DNA of 42,502 bases from an uncultured Pelagibacteraceae bacterium (GCA_902555535.1 CACDTB010000006.1:1-42502); one strand, 5' to 3'. Positions 15,204 through 23,519 are shown, numbered from the stretch's first letter. Notes: a model not told the origin generated them from the sequence alone. Translations and numbers: made by a program.

Positions 15204-15731
15204 TTAATTTACAGATTTTAATATTTCTAGTGGAAGTGGAGCTTCTGGGTATTTTTTTTGACACAAATTTTCGTAGTTTTCACAAAAACTCATGATAGTT
15301 TTTTGAACTTCTTTTTTATTTTTATTTAAAAGATTAAGCTCTTTAATTAATTCACTACAACTTTTTTCAAGTTCTTTTATTTGTTCTCCTGAAAAAAATT
15401 CTCCGGTTTCTATTTCCCAATATGTGTCTTCAAGCTCATCATCAGTTAAATTGTTTAATTTTTTTTGTAATAATTTTATAGTCTCATCCTCGCTTTCCTT
15501 GTCTCTCATAGGAGAATTTTTAAGTTTTCCTAGACATTTATCTCTTAACCCATCAATAAAATGAAAATAGGGTTTACCTTCTGAAAAATCTCTAAAGTGG
15601 TTTGTATTAAAATATTTATCTATAGCTGCTTCTGTTGAAACTTTTTCTTTACCCTTAATTATAGCTACTTGAACATAAACTTCCTGGCTAATATATTCTT
15701 CAATGTGATCTTTAACTTTTTGAGGTATCAT
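15204..15731 (-). CDS. Unknown protein with charged helical C-terminal half
   Basis: 175 aa, no signal peptide or membrane helix, no family recognised. The N-terminal part (1-75) reads as a mixed fold with EEYISQEVYVQVAIIKGKEKVS. From about 85 to 155 it is strongly helical and charged (LLQKKLNNLTDDELED, QIKELEKSCSELIKELNLLNKNKKEV), consistent with a coiled coil. Three Cys late in the protein show no metal-binding spacing. It lies 14 bases after the cytochrome c' stop on the same strand, so co-transcription is likely. Confidence 0.65.
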   Translation of the reverse strand: MIPQKVKDHIEEYISQEVYVQVAIIKGKEKVSTEAAIDKYFNTNHFRDFSEGKPYFHFIDGLRDKCLGKLKNSPMRDKESEDETIKLLQKKLNNLTDDELEDTYWEIETGEFFSGEQIKELEKSCSELIKELNLLNKNKKEVQKTIMSFCENYENLCQKKYPEAPLPLEILKSVN

Positions 15732-15745
15732 CTTTATTGTAATAA

Positions 15746-16213
15746 CTAATGTTCTTCTCTGTACCTATTGTGGCAAGCCTTACAATTACTCCACATAAAT
15801 TTAGTTAATATGCTACGAGTATCATCTGCATCCTCGATTACTGAGACAAGTTTTATCATATCATCAGAGGCTTTCTGCATTAATGCATTGAAGTCGTCTT
15901 TTTCATCCCAAATTGTTAGTAAAGCTTCAGTGTCAAAACCCTCTTGTGAATTTTCGGGAAATAGATCTATCAAAACTTTATAATTTTCACTCATTTCATT
16001 CATCAATAATATAGCGTCTTCAAAATCAAGACTTGAGGCTAGCGATTGAACTTTTTTAGCAGTTCTATAATTTTTACTGAATAACGCTTGTCTACTTTTA
16101 ATAATTTCTTCAACTGTTAACTCAGCATTACTAGATGAGACGAAAAATACGCTTAAAACTGATAATAAAATAATTTTAATAAATTTAGTAATGTGGTTTA
16201 ATAAATGATGCAT
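15746..16213 (-). CDS. Cytochrome c'/c556-type protein
   Basis: 155 aa secreted four-helix cytochrome. Signal peptide in the first 30 residues (basic NHITKFIK, hydrophobic core, cleavage near SSSNA-EL). The haem motif CKACH (144-148) is followed by NRYREEH at the very C-terminus, exactly the position for the cytochrome c' family; the N-terminal RQALF...M-style helix also fits. These proteins bind NO or transfer electrons in the periplasm. The start codon overlaps, head to head, the start of the cytochrome b561 gene (16205-16213), so each promoter must lie in the other gene or nearby. b561/c' pairs are common partners. Confidence 0.85.
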   Translation of the reverse strand: MHHLLNHITKFIKIILLSVLSVFFVSSSNAELTVEEIIKSRQALFSKNYRTAKKVQSLASSLDFEDAILLMNEMSENYKVLIDLFPENSQEGFDTEALLTIWDEKDDFNALMQKASDDMIKLVSVIEDADDTRSILTKFMWSNCKACHNRYREEH

Positions 16214-16735
16214 GTAACAAATACTATAACGGAGTATGGTATTATCTCAAAGGTGTTACATTGGCTCAGCGCAATTATTCTTTTTATACAAATACCTTTG
16301 GGGTTTTATCTAGTTGATTTAGATTTTGGTGAACAACGAATAACTATTGAAGATATACACGTTACTCTAGGTTTAACTGTTTTTTATATAATAATAATAA
16401 GGTTAATAAATAACATACTTAATCCAACTCCAAAATTAGATGCAAGTATTTTTAAAGGACAAAGGTTTCTTGCAAAGATGAACCATGTTCTTTTATATAT
16501 TACAATTTTAGCAATAACAATTTCAGGAATATTAAAAAAATTATTTAACGGAGAAGTACTAACAATATTGTTTAGAGAAATTCAAATTAATGAAAATTTT
16601 GATTTAGCAGATCAATTTTATGAAATTCATATTCTTTCAAATTATACTCTTATAGTTTTAATTGTAATTCACATAACTGCTGTGATTATTCACAAACTAT
16701 TTTTTGGTGACAATTTATTAAAGAGAATTCTTTAA
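16205..16735 (+). CDS. Cytochrome b561-family protein
   Basis: 176 aa di-haem membrane cytochrome with four helices. The N-terminus YGIISKVLHWLSAIILF has the family His in helix 1. Further His residues are in DIHVTLGL, KMNHVLLY and VIHITAVIIH, enough for two bis-His haems. It probably passes electrons from quinol to the periplasmic cytochrome encoded head to head with it. Two ATGs stand in tandem (16205 and 16208) and either could be used. The family also contains superoxide-quinone oxidoreductases (CybB), an alternative role. Confidence 0.87.
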   Translation: MMHVTNTITEYGIISKVLHWLSAIILFIQIPLGFYLVDLDFGEQRITIEDIHVTLGLTVFYIIIIRLINNILNPTPKLDASIFKGQRFLAKMNHVLLYITILAITISGILKKLFNGEVLTILFREIQINENFDLADQFYEIHILSNYTLIVLIVIHITAVIIHKLFFGDNLLKRIL

Positions 16736-16737
16736 TC

Positions 16738-17175
16738 TTAATGACAAGCAATTCCAAATTTTTTTAATCTCCAATAATTATAAGGCCAAGGAGTTAAAAA
16801 ACCTACAATCAGCATTATTGGCACCACCCACCATGTTAAAATTGCGCCTCCAGTTAAAACATAGTCAGTTAAATTCATCATAATTTCCATACTGATCATA
16901 GAAATCAAACTCATTCCAAAAGCAGTTCTGAATGCGTTAGCAAAATTAAAATTTTGTGTCATTAAAATTATTGTTTCTAAAATGATGCTTGTGATCAAAC
17001 CGTTGATTATTGCTAAAATCATTATTCCTAGAACTGGGAAAGGAATTTGGGTTAATTGAAAAAATAATATTGTTCCAAAGTCTCCAATGGCGCAACCAAG
17101 TACACACCAAGCTGTATTTTTTGCGCTTATTTTCCAAGTATGCTTACAAGACCAATGAAATGTAGAGGTATTCAT
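16738..17175 (-). CDS. DUF4396-family membrane protein
   Basis: 145 aa with about four membrane helices. Both ends carry Cys/His pairs that mark the family: SCKHTWKISAKNTAWCVLGCAIGD at the N-terminus (in two overlapping parts) and PWPYNYWRLKKFGIACH at the C-terminus. The paired CxH/CH ends suggest a metal- or haem-related site on one face of the membrane (inference). Convergent with cytochrome b561 (2 bases apart) and divergent from the persulfide dioxygenase with only 22 bases between start codons. Confidence 0.82.
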   Translation of the reverse strand: MNTSTFHWSCKHTWKISAKNTAWCVLGCAIGDFGTILFFQLTQIPFPVLGIMILAIINGLITSIILETIILMTQNFNFANAFRTAFGMSLISMISMEIMMNLTDYVLTGGAILTWWVVPIMLIVGFLTPWPYNYWRLKKFGIACH

Positions 17176-17197
17176 TATAATTTGATATTAATGATAA

Positions 17198-17881
17198 ATG
17201 ATTTTTAGACAAGTTTTCGATAACAAATCATCAACTTATACTTATTTAATTGCATCGGCAAAAGGTCGCGAGGCGGTGATAATAGATCCAGTAATAGACA
17301 ATGTTGAAAGCTATATAAGCTTACTAAATGAGTTAGATTTAAAACTAGTTAAAGTAATAGATACACATATTCATGCTGACCATGTTACTGGCGCATCAAA
17401 ATTAAAACAATCTACAAATTGTTCTACAATTATGGGAGAGCATACTCCCGCTGATGCTGTAGAAATTAAAGTAAAAGATGATGAAATAATAAAAATTGAT
17501 CAAATGAAAATCAAAGCAATGTATACACCAGGACACACATCTGACAGTTATAGTTTCTTAATGAATAATTATTTATTTTCAGGAGATACTCTTTTAATAA
17601 ATGGAACTGGTAGAACTGATTTTCAAAATGGTAGTTCAAAAGATGCTTATAATTCAATCTTTAACAGATTGTTAAAATTGCCTGAAGATACTATTTTGTA
17701 TCCTGGTCATGATTATAACGGCAAAGAATCTAGTACTATTGGTAATGAAAAAAAATTTAATCCAAGATTACAGGTTAAAAATGTTGATGAGTATATAGAA
17801 CTCATGTCAAATCTAAATTTAGCAAAACCAAAGTTAATAGATATTAATGTAACCAGAAATATAAAATTAGGTGCTAATTAA
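17198..17881 (+). CDS. ETHE1-like persulfide dioxygenase (metallo-beta-lactamase fold)
   Basis: 227 aa. Metal motif THIHADH with His57, His59, Asp61 and His62; His113 in PGHTSDSY; Asp130 in FSGDTL; His171 in YPGHDYNG. The segment GTGRTDFQNG (136-145) is characteristic of ETHE1-type persulfide dioxygenases and separates them from glyoxalase II. The enzyme oxidises glutathione persulfide to sulfite with O2, using mononuclear Fe(II). No rhodanese domain is fused. Its role would be sulfide/persulfide disposal in the cytoplasm. Its end overlaps the convergent azlD gene by 8 bases. Confidence 0.87.
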   Translation: MIFRQVFDNKSSTYTYLIASAKGREAVIIDPVIDNVESYISLLNELDLKLVKVIDTHIHADHVTGASKLKQSTNCSTIMGEHTPADAVEIKVKDDEIIKIDQMKIKAMYTPGHTSDSYSFLMNNYLFSGDTLLINGTGRTDFQNGSSKDAYNSIFNRLLKLPEDTILYPGHDYNGKESSTIGNEKKFNPRLQVKNVDEYIELMSNLNLAKPKLIDINVTRNIKLGAN

Positions 17882-18191
17882 ATACTACAAATATTAAAAA
17901 CCAATAAGAAGCTAATCCAGCTGAAATTGTTGCAATAATATTTTTAGAAAAATAACCTACAATCACCGCAACTAATGCTCCAAAAAGTTTAGGGTCATTC
18001 ATTTCTATAAATGTTCCATAATCGTTTATAAATACTGCTGGAAATATTATTGCAGGAAATACTGCCGAAGGTACATATTCTAATACAGCTTTAATTTTAT
18101 CACCCAACATATCTCTGCTAATTAAAGCGATCATAGTCATTCTAGTAAAGTAAGTTAAAATTCCAGCAAAAATAATTGAAGCCAAGGTCAT
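17874..18191 (-). CDS. azlD: AzlD-family branched-chain amino-acid exporter, small subunit
   Basis: 105 aa, four short membrane helices, with the AzlD pattern: LTYFTRMTMIALISRD, LEYVPSAVFPAIIFPAVF and a C-terminal glycine-rich helix. AzlC and AzlD together export branched-chain amino acids or analogues. It overlaps the azlC stop by 4 bases. It is the last gene of the minus-strand iron operon run. Confidence 0.9.
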   Translation of the reverse strand: MTLASIIFAGILTYFTRMTMIALISRDMLGDKIKAVLEYVPSAVFPAIIFPAVFINDYGTFIEMNDPKLFGALVAVIVGYFSKNIIATISAGLASYWFLIFVVFN

Positions 18192-18874
18192 TTTTTCAAC
18201 CTCAGCAGTAGTGCAGCAACAAATAAAGCAATTAATGGTGAAATAATTATATAGGACTTGAATGGAGCGTCAAAAAATAACAAAGAACTTAAGCCACAAG
18301 TAATCATAACAATTACATGATCTATTTTTTTTAAATCTTGAACAACAATCGCTATAAACGTTAAAGGAATTGCAAATTTTAAACCTAGTTCTTCTGGCAC
18401 AAATGATCCCAAAATAATTCCAGATAATGTTGCAATTTGCCAACAAAACCAAAGAGTGCATCCTGTACCAATTAAATGGAAATGTAAAAACTTTTCACTT
18501 CTATTTTTTTTGAAAAATTTATTAGACTCAGCAAAACCCTGATCTACAACAAAATAAGAAATTAATAATTTTTTAATTAAAGATAATTTTTCTAAATACT
18601 CAGATAAAACTGCACCATATAATAAATGTCGAGAGTTTATAATGCCAACAGATGCAACAGCAACTAAACTAGATGCTCCTCCTGATAACAATTGTAAAAA
18701 AACTATTTGTGAAGCTCCACCAAAAATAATTAAAGACATTGCATAAACTAAATATGGTTTAAATCCAAGCTCAACACCAATTGCTCCACAAATTATTCCA
18801 AATGGAATTACTGAAAGCATATGTGGAGAAATATCCAGCATACCTCTAGTAAATAATTGTTTTTTGGAAAGCAT
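18188..18874 (-). CDS. azlC: AzlC-family branched-chain amino-acid exporter, large subunit
   Basis: 228 aa, about seven membrane helices. Family features are the N-terminal ISPHMLSVIPFGIICGAIGVE, FGGASQIVFLQLLSGGAS, SRHLLYGAVLSEYLEKL and the late PLTFIAIVVQD. Works with AzlD, to which it is coupled by a 4-base overlap. It begins 12 bases after fbpC stops, so it may be transcribed with the iron ABC genes although no functional link to iron is known. Confidence 0.9.
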   Translation of the reverse strand: MLSKKQLFTRGMLDISPHMLSVIPFGIICGAIGVELGFKPYLVYAMSLIIFGGASQIVFLQLLSGGASSLVAVASVGIINSRHLLYGAVLSEYLEKLSLIKKLLISYFVVDQGFAESNKFFKKNRSEKFLHFHLIGTGCTLWFCWQIATLSGIILGSFVPEELGLKFAIPLTFIAIVVQDLKKIDHVIVMITCGLSSLLFFDAPFKSYIIISPLIALFVAALLLRLKK

Positions 18875-18886
18875 TTGCTTGTTTTA

Positions 18887-19948
18887 TTAAAAACAAACTA
18901 TGTGATCAATATTAATCGGTCTTTTAATTCCAAACTTTTCATCAGTTTCATGTTGATGTTCGTGATGAGAATGAACAAAAACTGGTATTAATAAATCACT
19001 ATTAGTTTTTAAAGTATAAATAAAGTTGGTACCTCTAAACTTTCGGTCTACTACTTCTAGTTTTAGATTGCTTTTATCATCGTGCTCAAGATCTTCTGGT
19101 TGCAATAATAATTGTACATTTGAACCTTTTGGGTAATGCTTAATAAAATTACCTTTAATTGTTCCGAGATCTTCATTTTCTAATGAATTTTCTCCTGTCA
19201 CTTTTGCTGGAATTAAAATTCCACGATTTAGAAAATTCACTACTTCGACTGAATTTGGAAAGTGATAAACATTATAAGGATCATCAAACTGTTTTATTTG
19301 ACCATCTAATACAATTGCGCATTTGTGCCCTAAATAAAAAGCTTCGTATGAGTCATGAGTAACAATTATTGTTGTGATCTTTAATTTACTTAAAATTTTT
19401 TTTAATCTAACTTGAATTTCTTCTTTAAAACTTTGATCAACATTTGATAAAGGTTCATCTAATAACAGAAGATCAGGTTGGGTTAGTAAAGATCTTGCAA
19501 GAGATGCTCTTTGTGCCTCTCCAGCACTTATTTCATGAGGATATTTTTTAAGTATTTTTGAAATATCTAGTAAATTTATAATTTGTTTAAAACTTAACTT
19601 TTTATTCTTTTTTATTTTATTTCTCTCAGTACCTAATAATATATTCTTTTCCACAGTGTAATGGGGAAATAAGCTATTATCTTGAAAAGCTAAAGATACA
19701 TTTCTATCTTCAGGCTCAACATGCTTGTCTCTTGAAGATATTAATTTTCCATTTAGTTTAATTGAGCCTTTCTCAATGTGCTCCAAACCAGCTATTGTTC
19801 TTAGGATTGTTGTTTTTCCAATTCCTGAGGGACCTAAAATGCATAAAGTTTCTCCTTCATTTACAATTGTAAATGAAGCGTTTTTAACTTTGGTTTTTCC
19901 ACCAATTGTGAAATCAACATCTTTAATTTCTAAAAAATTATTTTTCAT
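18887..19948 (-). CDS. fbpC: Fe(III) ABC transporter ATP-binding protein
   Basis: 353 aa ATPase of the iron/spermidine/putrescine-type group. Walker A GPSGIGKTT (about 39-47), Walker B LLLLDEPLSNVD, switch His in VTHDSYEA and a C-terminal TOBE-like domain (about 245-340). The ABC signature reads ISAGEAQRASLARSLL, i.e. SAGE where SGGQ is usual, a substitution in the central motif but keeping the key Ser and Gly. A His-rich stretch (HSHHEHQHE) near the C-terminus could bind metal. Its ATG overlaps the fbpB stop by 4 bases. Substrate inferred from FbpA upstream. Confidence 0.88.
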   Translation of the reverse strand: MKNNFLEIKDVDFTIGGKTKVKNASFTIVNEGETLCILGPSGIGKTTILRTIAGLEHIEKGSIKLNGKLISSRDKHVEPEDRNVSLAFQDNSLFPHYTVEKNILLGTERNKIKKNKKLSFKQIINLLDISKILKKYPHEISAGEAQRASLARSLLTQPDLLLLDEPLSNVDQSFKEEIQVRLKKILSKLKITTIIVTHDSYEAFYLGHKCAIVLDGQIKQFDDPYNVYHFPNSVEVVNFLNRGILIPAKVTGENSLENEDLGTIKGNFIKHYPKGSNVQLLLQPEDLEHDDKSNLKLEVVDRKFRGTNFIYTLKTNSDLLIPVFVHSHHEHQHETDEKFGIKRPINIDHIVCF

Positions 19949-21564
19949 TTTTCTCTTAGAATATATTTAGATGTAAACATAATAAATATAGTTGCAATTA
20001 AAATTAAAAATAATGATGGAACTGCTGCAGCTTCTAACAAATCTTCAGATGCAGATATATAAGCGGTTGTTGCAAAAGTTTCAAAATTAAATGGTCTTAA
20101 AATAAGGGTTATTGGTAACTCTCTTATTATTTCTAAAGAAATCAATATAGCTACAAATAAAAGAGAATTTCTTAAGAAAGGAACGTGAATATTCATGAAG
20201 GTTTTCTTTTTGGAGTAACCAAGTAGATATGAACTTTCATCAACTGAAATATTTATTTTTTCATAGCCTGACTTAATTCCATTAAATGCTAATGAATAAA
20301 ATCTTACAAAATAAACTAAAACAAGACCAAGAACAGAACCAATAAAGATTTTTTTAATAGACAAAAATCCTAGAGTTTTAACAATGTTTTCATCAAACCA
20401 AGCAATAAAAGTAATAAATGCTACAGCTAAAATAACACCTGGAATAGCATAACCTGATATGGATATAGTTGATAAAAAGTTTAAAATTTTATTTTTAGAT
20501 ACTCTATTTCCATAATTTGATAATAGAGAAAATAAAATTAGTACTAAACTAGATAAAGCAACTAAATAAAGAGTATTTAACGTAAGCGAAATTGCATTAA
20601 TATCAAATAGATTTTCTGGAAATTTTATTGTCCAATATAACATTTGGCTTAGAGGAAATAAAAAACTTAAAAAGAAAATAGTAAAACAAAATATAAATGC
20701 AAAAATAGATTTTTTTCCAGTTAACATAATTTTTTCTTTGTGTTTGAATCCACCCTTTGAATTGAAATGGTATTTAGCTTTTTTTCTAGAAAAATTTTCT
20801 ATTATAAAACATGCAAATATAAATATTAGTAAGAAAAAAGATAATCTATTTGAAAAAGCTAAATCATCAAATGTAATCCATGAATTGTAAATTCCCGTAG
20901 TTAAAGTATTAATTGAAAAAAAATCAACCGCACCAAATTCGGCTAAAGTTTCCATTGCAACAAGAGATAATCCAGCAACGATTGCTGGTCTAGCAGCTGG
21001 TAATATCAAAGAGTATAAAGATTTAAATTTAGAAAAACCTAAACTTCTCCCTAAATCAATAAGGTTTTGAGATTGATATAAAAATGATGCTCTAGAAAGA
21101 ATGTACACATAGGCAAATAATGAAAATGAAAGCGAAAAAATAGCTCCAAGAAGACCATCAAACTTTGGAATATGTTTGTTATATTCCCCTTCTCCAAATA
21201 AGTTCGTTAATATTGTAAAAGCTGTCCCATAATTTTCAAAAAAGGCTGTCAAAGAATATGCGTAAATGTAAGGAGGAACAGCAAATGAAAGTATAAGGCC
21301 CCATTTAAAGAAATCACTTAAAGGAAATTTATAAAAAGAAACCAGATATGCACATGTAGTGCCTATTATAAAAGTCAGTACTAAAACACATGTTAATAAA
21401 ATTAGGGAGTTAAAAATATATTCAAATAAAAAAGTATCTTTTAATATTTGATAATAATTTGACGTTTCCTGAAAAAAACTAAAAAAAACTGTAAAGATTG
21501 GAATCAATACACTTATTGAGACTAATAGAGACGATAGGAACCATATATTTAAATTTTTTAACAT
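19945..21564 (-). CDS. fbpB: Fe(III) ABC transporter permease (two fused permease domains)
   Basis: 539 aa with about twelve membrane helices in two BPD_transp_1 halves, as in FbpB/SfuB. The cytoplasmic EAA loops are visible: DLGRSLGFSKFKSLYSLILP in the first half and ESSYLLGYSKKKTFMNIHVP in the second. Inner membrane; forms the channel for iron delivered by FbpA and powered by FbpC. It lies 40 bases after the peroxiredoxin stop on the same strand. Confidence 0.9.
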   Translation of the reverse strand: MLKNLNIWFLSSLLVSISVLIPIFTVFFSFFQETSNYYQILKDTFLFEYIFNSLILLTCVLVLTFIIGTTCAYLVSFYKFPLSDFFKWGLILSFAVPPYIYAYSLTAFFENYGTAFTILTNLFGEGEYNKHIPKFDGLLGAIFSLSFSLFAYVYILSRASFLYQSQNLIDLGRSLGFSKFKSLYSLILPAARPAIVAGLSLVAMETLAEFGAVDFFSINTLTTGIYNSWITFDDLAFSNRLSFFLLIFIFACFIIENFSRKKAKYHFNSKGGFKHKEKIMLTGKKSIFAFIFCFTIFFLSFLFPLSQMLYWTIKFPENLFDINAISLTLNTLYLVALSSLVLILFSLLSNYGNRVSKNKILNFLSTISISGYAIPGVILAVAFITFIAWFDENIVKTLGFLSIKKIFIGSVLGLVLVYFVRFYSLAFNGIKSGYEKINISVDESSYLLGYSKKKTFMNIHVPFLRNSLLFVAILISLEIIRELPITLILRPFNFETFATTAYISASEDLLEAAAVPSLFLILIATIFIMFTSKYILREK

Positions 21565-21604
21565 TAAGGGTCTTATAATATAAAAAAAATTTTTTAATAT
21601 AATT

Positions 21605-22150
21605 TTACTTTGATGCAGAAAGATATTTTAATGTATTTTCTGGTGTTGTTTCAGTATATGGGTCATCATCTGATCCTAAGTTATTAATTCCAGGCTCTTG
21701 CCACCATTTTTCAACAATACCGTCATTAATAACTGCCATATATCTCCAACTTCTTTGGCCAAATCCATCATGGTCTTTGGAGATTAACATTCCCATATAT
21801 TTTGTAAAAAGTCCTGATCCATCTGGTATTACTTTAACATTAGAAATACCCATTTTTTTTGCCCAAGCATTCATGACGTATGAGTCATTTACTGAACAAC
21901 AATAAATTTCGTCAATACCAAGTTTTTTTAATTCATCAGCATTTTTTTCAAATCCAGGTAATTGTTGAGAGGAGCATGTTGGTGTAAATGCACCGGGTAA
22001 ACTAAATAAAATTACTCTTTTATTTTTAAAAAAATCATCAGTAGATTTATTTGTCCACTTTCCTCCAATTGCACATGCAGTTTCATTATCAGAAGTATCA
22101 CCTTCTCTAATTCTAAAAGTTACTTGTGGTATTTTAAATCCTTCAATCAT
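21605..22150 (-). CDS. Peroxiredoxin, Prx5-type
   Basis: 181 aa from the ATG at 22150. The frame stays open to a TTG at 22171, but that would put the start within a hairpin arm and add seven residues unlike the family. Starts IEGFKIPQVTFRIREG, with the peroxidatic Cys59 in FTPTCSSQQLPGF, the Prx5/AhpE-like type reducing H2O2 or organic peroxides with glutathione/thioredoxin. Conserved Arg near RSWRYMAV. It sits between fbpA and fbpB in the iron operon, so peroxide removal would be made together with iron import (Fenton protection; inference). A structured leader ends 9 bases before the ATG. Confidence 0.9.
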   Translation of the reverse strand: MIEGFKIPQVTFRIREGDTSDNETACAIGGKWTNKSTDDFFKNKRVILFSLPGAFTPTCSSQQLPGFEKNADELKKLGIDEIYCCSVNDSYVMNAWAKKMGISNVKVIPDGSGLFTKYMGMLISKDHDGFGQRSWRYMAVINDGIVEKWWQEPGINNLGSDDDPYTETTPENTLKYLSASK

Positions 22151-22157
22151 ATTTTTT

Positions 22158-22216
22158 AATGCCCACGACAATTTCTAGAAAAGGGTAAAATCCTAGAGGA
22201 GAGTGACGTGGGCACT
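22158..22216 (-). promoter_or_regulatory. Structured leader directly upstream of the peroxiredoxin gene
   Basis: TGCCCACG (complement arms 22160-22167 and 22207-22214) forms an 8-bp GC-rich stem, extendable to about 10 bp through a G-U and an A-U pair. Inside it TCTAG/CTAGA (22174-22178 with 22193-22197) makes a second stem. The 3' arm ends 9 bases before the peroxiredoxin ATG, where no separate SD is visible; the only G-rich stretch (GTGGGC) is in the stem. The stem GC content stands out against the AT-rich surroundings. Could be a translation-control RNA element or an intercistronic processing hairpin. Confidence 0.55.
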
Positions 22217-22235
22217 GTCTTAAAGAAATATATCA

Positions 22236-22421
22236 TCATTTAAAAGGAGTGAGGATGTCTAGAGCCTCGTCTTTTTCAATCTCAGATAATTTTCTATTAT
22301 TTATTTTTCTTTTAATTTTTTCACACTCTGATGAGCATGGTTCACATGTTATCTGACCCTCAAGTGAACCACTCATCACAGAAGAATTACTTAAATCAAA
22401 ATTAAATAAATTCTTTTTCAC
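22236..22421 (-). CDS. Small Cys-rich protein in the iron operon, unknown
   Basis: 61 aa from a GTG start 6 bases after the fbpA stop. An ATG at 22376 would give a 46-aa version. It contains CEPCSSEC (Cys26, Cys29, Cys33), a possible metal or Fe-S ligand set, followed by a basic stretch KIKRKINNRK and a helix LSEIEKDEALDIL. No SD is visible for either start, so coupling to fbpA translation is likely. Position between an iron-binding protein gene and a peroxiredoxin suggests a part in iron handling or redox sensing, but no family is recognised. Confidence 0.6.
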   Translation of the reverse strand: MKKNLFNFDLSNSSVMSGSLEGQITCEPCSSECEKIKRKINNRKLSEIEKDEALDILTPFK

Positions 22422-22427
22422 TATATG

Positions 22428-23456
22428 TTACTTCCAACCAGCAGCTGTCATAACTTCTAATGCAGCAGCTTGATTTTTTCCATAACTAGAAACTTTAGTT
22501 ACTAGATCTTGTTTAAAATCTAGTCCTAAATTATTTACCACTAATGGACTTGGAGAAACACCACCAATCATAGGAAACTCAAAAGTATTATTTGTGAAGT
22601 GTTCCTGAGATTCTGGTGATAATAAAAAGTCAACAAGTGCAATTGCATTTGCTTTATTAGGTGCACCTTTAACTAAAGCAGCACAGCTAATATTCATGTG
22701 TGTTCCTCTATCATTTTGATTAGGGAAAAACGCTTTAACTTTTTTTGCAGCCGCTTGTTGTTCAGCACCTTTTTTTCCTGAAAGCATAAGTGCTAAATAA
22801 TAAGTGTTAGCTACAGCAATATCAGCTTCCCCTGCTGCAACAGCCATAATTTGAGCTCTATCGTTTCCTTTTGGCTCTCTTGCCATATTAGAAACAACAC
22901 CTTTTGCCCATTCAGCTGTAGCTTTTTTTCCATTATTTTCTATTAATGAAGCTACAAGAGATTTGTTATAGATATTGCTAGATTTTCTTATTACCAGTCT
23001 ACCTTTCCATTTTGGATCAGCTAAACCTTCATAAGTTAAACCTGACAACTCAGCACCACTAACTCTTTCAGGTGAGTAGTAAATAATTCTTGCTCTTTTT
23101 GCTACTCCAACCCATTTGTTAGTTCTGAAGTTTTTTGGAACAGATGCCTTGATTGTTGCAGATGTTAATCCACCTTGAAGCAATCCTTTGGCATCCATTG
23201 CGCCACATCTTCCAGCATCCGCTGTAATATAAAGATCAGCTGAAGAATCTACTCCCTCTTCTGCTATTCTTTTCTCTAAGGCTCCTGATTTACCATTAAT
23301 CAAATTTACTTTGATTCCCGTAGCTGCTGTAAATTTTCCATACATTTCAGCATCAGCCTTATAATGTCTTGCATTGAATACATTCACCTCATTTGCAATA
23401 GCAAAAGCTGAAGCAAATAAAGATATTATCAATGCTAAAATTGATATTTTTTTCAT
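22428..23456 (-). CDS. fbpA: Fe(III) ABC transporter substrate-binding protein
   Basis: 342 aa from the ATG at 23456, which has an AAGGAT SD; the frame extends 16 codons further upstream but those residues precede a perfect signal peptide and overlap the promoter. Signal peptide about 1-21 (MKKISILALIISLF..., cleavage near FAIA-NE). Mature protein starts VNVFNARHYKAD, a FutA/FbpA-type N-terminus with an iron-ligand Tyr, and carries the YY pair (in ANTYYLAL) that binds ferric iron. Periplasmic. A Fur box lies 49 bases upstream. Heads the operon with the Cys-rich protein, peroxiredoxin, fbpB and fbpC. Confidence 0.92.
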   Translation of the reverse strand: MKKISILALIISLFASAFAIANEVNVFNARHYKADAEMYGKFTAATGIKVNLINGKSGALEKRIAEEGVDSSADLYITADAGRCGAMDAKGLLQGGLTSATIKASVPKNFRTNKWVGVAKRARIIYYSPERVSGAELSGLTYEGLADPKWKGRLVIRKSSNIYNKSLVASLIENNGKKATAEWAKGVVSNMAREPKGNDRAQIMAVAAGEADIAVANTYYLALMLSGKKGAEQQAAAKKVKAFFPNQNDRGTHMNISCAALVKGAPNKANAIALVDFLLSPESQEHFTNNTFEFPMIGGVSPSPLVVNNLGLDFKQDLVTKVSSYGKNQAAALEVMTAAGWK

Positions 23457-23504
23457 ATTTATCCTTAAAATTAACGTTATTTTGAGAATGAGAACTATTC
23501 GCAA

Positions 23505-23519
23505 TGAGAATGATTATCA
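23505..23519 (-). promoter_or_regulatory. Fur box upstream of fbpA
   Basis: The minus strand reads TGATAATCATTCTCA, matching the 7-1-7 Fur motif (TGATAAT-N-ATTATCA) at 13 of 14 defined positions. A second, weaker match (about 23489-23503) adjoins it. The -35-like TTGATA of fbpA falls in the box, so Fur with Fe(II) would block RNA polymerase. This agrees with the iron-import genes downstream. Confidence 0.75.

Noticed and set aside
22151..22171. TTG start at 22171 for the peroxiredoxin
   Set aside because: It would use a rare start within the hairpin and add residues not seen in the family; the ATG at 22150 is standard.
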